A stretch of DNA of 64,000 bases from Gonatopus flavifemur. Its lineage: Eukaryota > Arthropoda > Insecta > Hymenoptera > Dryinidae. Location of the stretch: positions 42,614,001 to 42,678,000 of the forward strand of contig JAFFJZ010000002.1 in assembly GCA_018340375.1 (NCBI GenBank), in the 5' to 3' direction. The translations under genes were made by a program, and so were the position numbers. The notes under the pieces were generated by a model. It did not search any database. It was not told the DNA's origin and was given only the letters and a program-made list of their open reading frames with translations. This document shows positions 61,861 through 64,000 of the stretch, piece by piece; position 1 is the first letter of the stretch, and each line of letters opens with the position of its first letter.

Positions 61861-64000
61861 TTATGCATAAATTATATATAAAGTATATCAGATCATATAT
61901 AAATTACATGTAATTCTGAAAATTTGTCCAATCGACAGGGATAGGCAATATTTTGACAGTATTGATATTTTTATACAATTTGTATAAAGTTTCGATTTAT
62001 AGTTTTCGAAATGTTTCTATCAAAACATCGTCAAAATCAATTCATCCCGATTTCTAGTGACCAATACCATCTGTTCCTTCGACGTATACACGGTAAAAGA
62101 AACAATACAGTAAGAATGATTTTTCAACGTTCTATATGCAATTGAAATTTCATCCATTCTGTGTAAATCGTTTGAGATCTATGAAATCTGTCGAATGAAA
62201 TTCAAAATTTCCAATTGTGTACCAGCGGAGTGGTCAACAATGTTGTACAGCGATATGCGAAAAACGAACTTTCCTGAAAGCAAACCCCCTACACTTTTCC
62301 AACGGAACTCAAATAAAAACCCTGATACATCAAGTATTCTCTTTTCGATTCTGATAATAAAATTTTGAACGAGAAAAAAAAGGAAAGAAATGATCTTGCA
62401 TTCGATGGACCAAAAACTATGCTACGTAATCGAGGGGCAGAGGTGTTGCGGCCACGCGGCGAGCAAGCAACCACTTTTCCTTAGTACCATTATCATAGAT
62501 CGATTGACCAAGTCTGCCGTGGTAGGGAATGGATGATGAGGTAACAGGGGTGAACTGACACAGAGAGTAAGCATATGTCGAGAGCAAGTGAAAGTTCGCT
62601 GTATAAATCATTTCAAAATTCACTAACCAGTTCTTCGACACAGATAAAATGAAGTTTCCAGAGAGAAGGGAATTGAATTTTCTCCATAATCAGGCTCGCT
62701 ATTACGAACAAATGATTTACATATACTTCATTTCAAATTCATCACTTATTCAGTTCATATTTGTCAACTGCAAAAACGAATCATTCAAATCATTGTCTTT
62801 ACTAGAAAATCAAACGAATGAAAATTATTATCGTTGTTATTATTATCATTCCGTACTCGTTGAAGAATTGTTCGTAGTACGGTGAATGTACAAACGACTG
62901 ACTAACCCCTTGCCTACAAATGATCTTCGCAAAAGGGTGGATCGTATTCTGGAACGTTGAACGAGGGGATGAAGTGGAGCGCGAGATAATCCACTCCCTC
63001 TTATTTCTGATAATACTATGATTATGATTATCATTATCAAAAGGTAATGTTCTCGCTGGAGTTAGTACACAAAAGTTCTATGTAACTTATCGGATCTTGG
63101 ATCGGAATGAAGAAGAGAAAAAATTAACAACAAAAAACCGAAGTCAATTGAAATTTTCAAACAGAACGGAAAGAGCTTGATTTGGGGATTGAGTGATGTA
63201 AAAGAAATTTATCTCGTTTGTTCGTTGAGCAGTACATTTTGTACTGAATGTTCACGCATACGTGAAATCATTCTTTTTCCTTCCTCTCTTCATTTGGTTT
63301 CGAATTTAGAGTGTGGTTATATATGGTTATCAATTTGATTCCGTGGTGAATAAGCAACAACGTCTATTTGCCTTTATGAATTCTGTGTTGTAATTGTAAG
63401 ATGCATATCATACACATATAGTGTATATCATATAGAATATATATATTTATATTTACCCGATATTGATTTGGGGTTCGGTTTTTGAATTTGTAGATTTTTT
63501 CTCAAATTCAAATCACTTCAAAAGACTGTGTCCTGCATATTCGAGCTTGGCACCATCCGCTAAATTGGAAAACGGTGGATTTCTGGGGAAAAAATTGAAA
63601 GATCTCATCATTTTTCAATTTAAAGTTCTAGCTATTTGAAAGTTTCGAGTTATCAAAGCTTCGAGATGAACAATGATAAAATATATTTTTTCTAACTCAG
63701 CAAAGGGTGTAGGACACAGTGTTTTTGACAATAACTTGAATTTGAAGATAAATTCCTAACGCTCATGTCTGAGGAACCAAGCTTCAAATGAAATTCTTCC
63801 AATTGCATTTCGATAGTAAAATATGCCACAGAAATGTGCGCTATAAATTTTTCCCTGAGTTTTAGAAACTCCTCATTCCTGATTGTTTAAAATTTTATAG
63901 GAAATCAAAATTTTTCATCAAATTCCCATCGAGTAAATTCTAGGTTAATAAATTCATTCGTTCGAAAACATACACTTTGCTGAAAGATTTACGAACAGAT
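61861..64000. other. Non-coding end of window
   Basis: No gene recognised. A CG-richer patch at 62410-62540 (GGTGTTGCGGCCACGCGGCG) stands out from its surroundings. AT-rich simple sequence lies at 63415-63455. It is presumably onecut intron. Confidence 0.35.

Larger units (their letters stand above)
42133..64000 (-). other. Probable upstream onecut intron (CUT exon not reached)
   Basis: No segment encoding a CUT domain (about 80 residues, with motifs such as FAQRVLCRSQGTLSDLL and WKWLQEPEFQRMSALRLA) is visible on the minus strand here, so the CUT exon must lie beyond 64000. The interval contains foldback elements, listed separately, and repeat-poor sequence at 42.1-44.6, 46.3-47.8, 51.3-52.5 and 54.5-59.0 kb with no recognisable gene. 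CG-richer patches occur at 43430-43760, about 57040-57370 and 62410-62540. Confidence 0.6.

Noticed and set aside
62417..62641. 74-codon minus-strand open frame in a CG-richer patch as a onecut exon
   Set aside because: No similarity to the low-complexity amino-terminal region or CUT domain, and no convincing splice-site pair at workable phases.
42133..64000. CUT-domain exon of onecut
   Set aside because: No minus-strand segment carries CUT motifs; open frames in the interval are short and anonymous, so the exon is placed outside the window.

Overview
This is about 64 kb of AT-rich animal DNA, very probably from an insect; I lean to Hymenoptera on protein flavour and MITE load, but that is a guess. 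Genes are split by large introns with consensus splice sites. Most of the window is non-coding, and no complete gene lies inside it.

Left part (1-10.3 kb): the last coding exon of a glutaryl-CoA dehydrogenase gene (Gcdh, + strand) ends at 1469. Downstream lies a decayed tandem copy. An amino-terminal exon (2860-3167) is still open but carries an in-frame internal deletion, and the terminal exon (4743-4792 plus 10086-10097) is cut in two by a 5.3-kb DNA element (4793-10083) with imperfect terminal inverted repeats and a TA duplication. The intact exon at 1408-1469 serves as the empty-site control. The element holds further nested elements, including a tRNA-like Pol III head.

Middle and right (about 18-64 kb): the 3' end of onecut (CUT/homeodomain factor of the HNF6 class), on the minus strand. 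The homeodomain is split between two exons (41666-41781 and 24151-24387) 17.3 kb apart. A probable 24-nt in-frame microexon (42109-42132) sits at the CUT-homeodomain junction. The CUT exon is not in the window, so 42133-64000 is probably all upstream intron. Below 24150 lies AT-rich sequence that probably includes a long 3' UTR, with several Pumilio-type motifs on the minus strand.

Scattered through everything are some thirty short foldback (MITE-like) elements. They fall into a few classes by tip sequence: CACNGAGAAAAA, CACTGTTARAAA, CCCARTRAACA, a TTAA-flanked class and others. Many have bodies built from a private, near-palindromic short word repeated in both orientations. That pattern is the most unusual structural signal here.

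The two genes are not functionally linked: Gcdh is a mitochondrial lysine/tryptophan catabolic enzyme and onecut a neuronal transcription factor.
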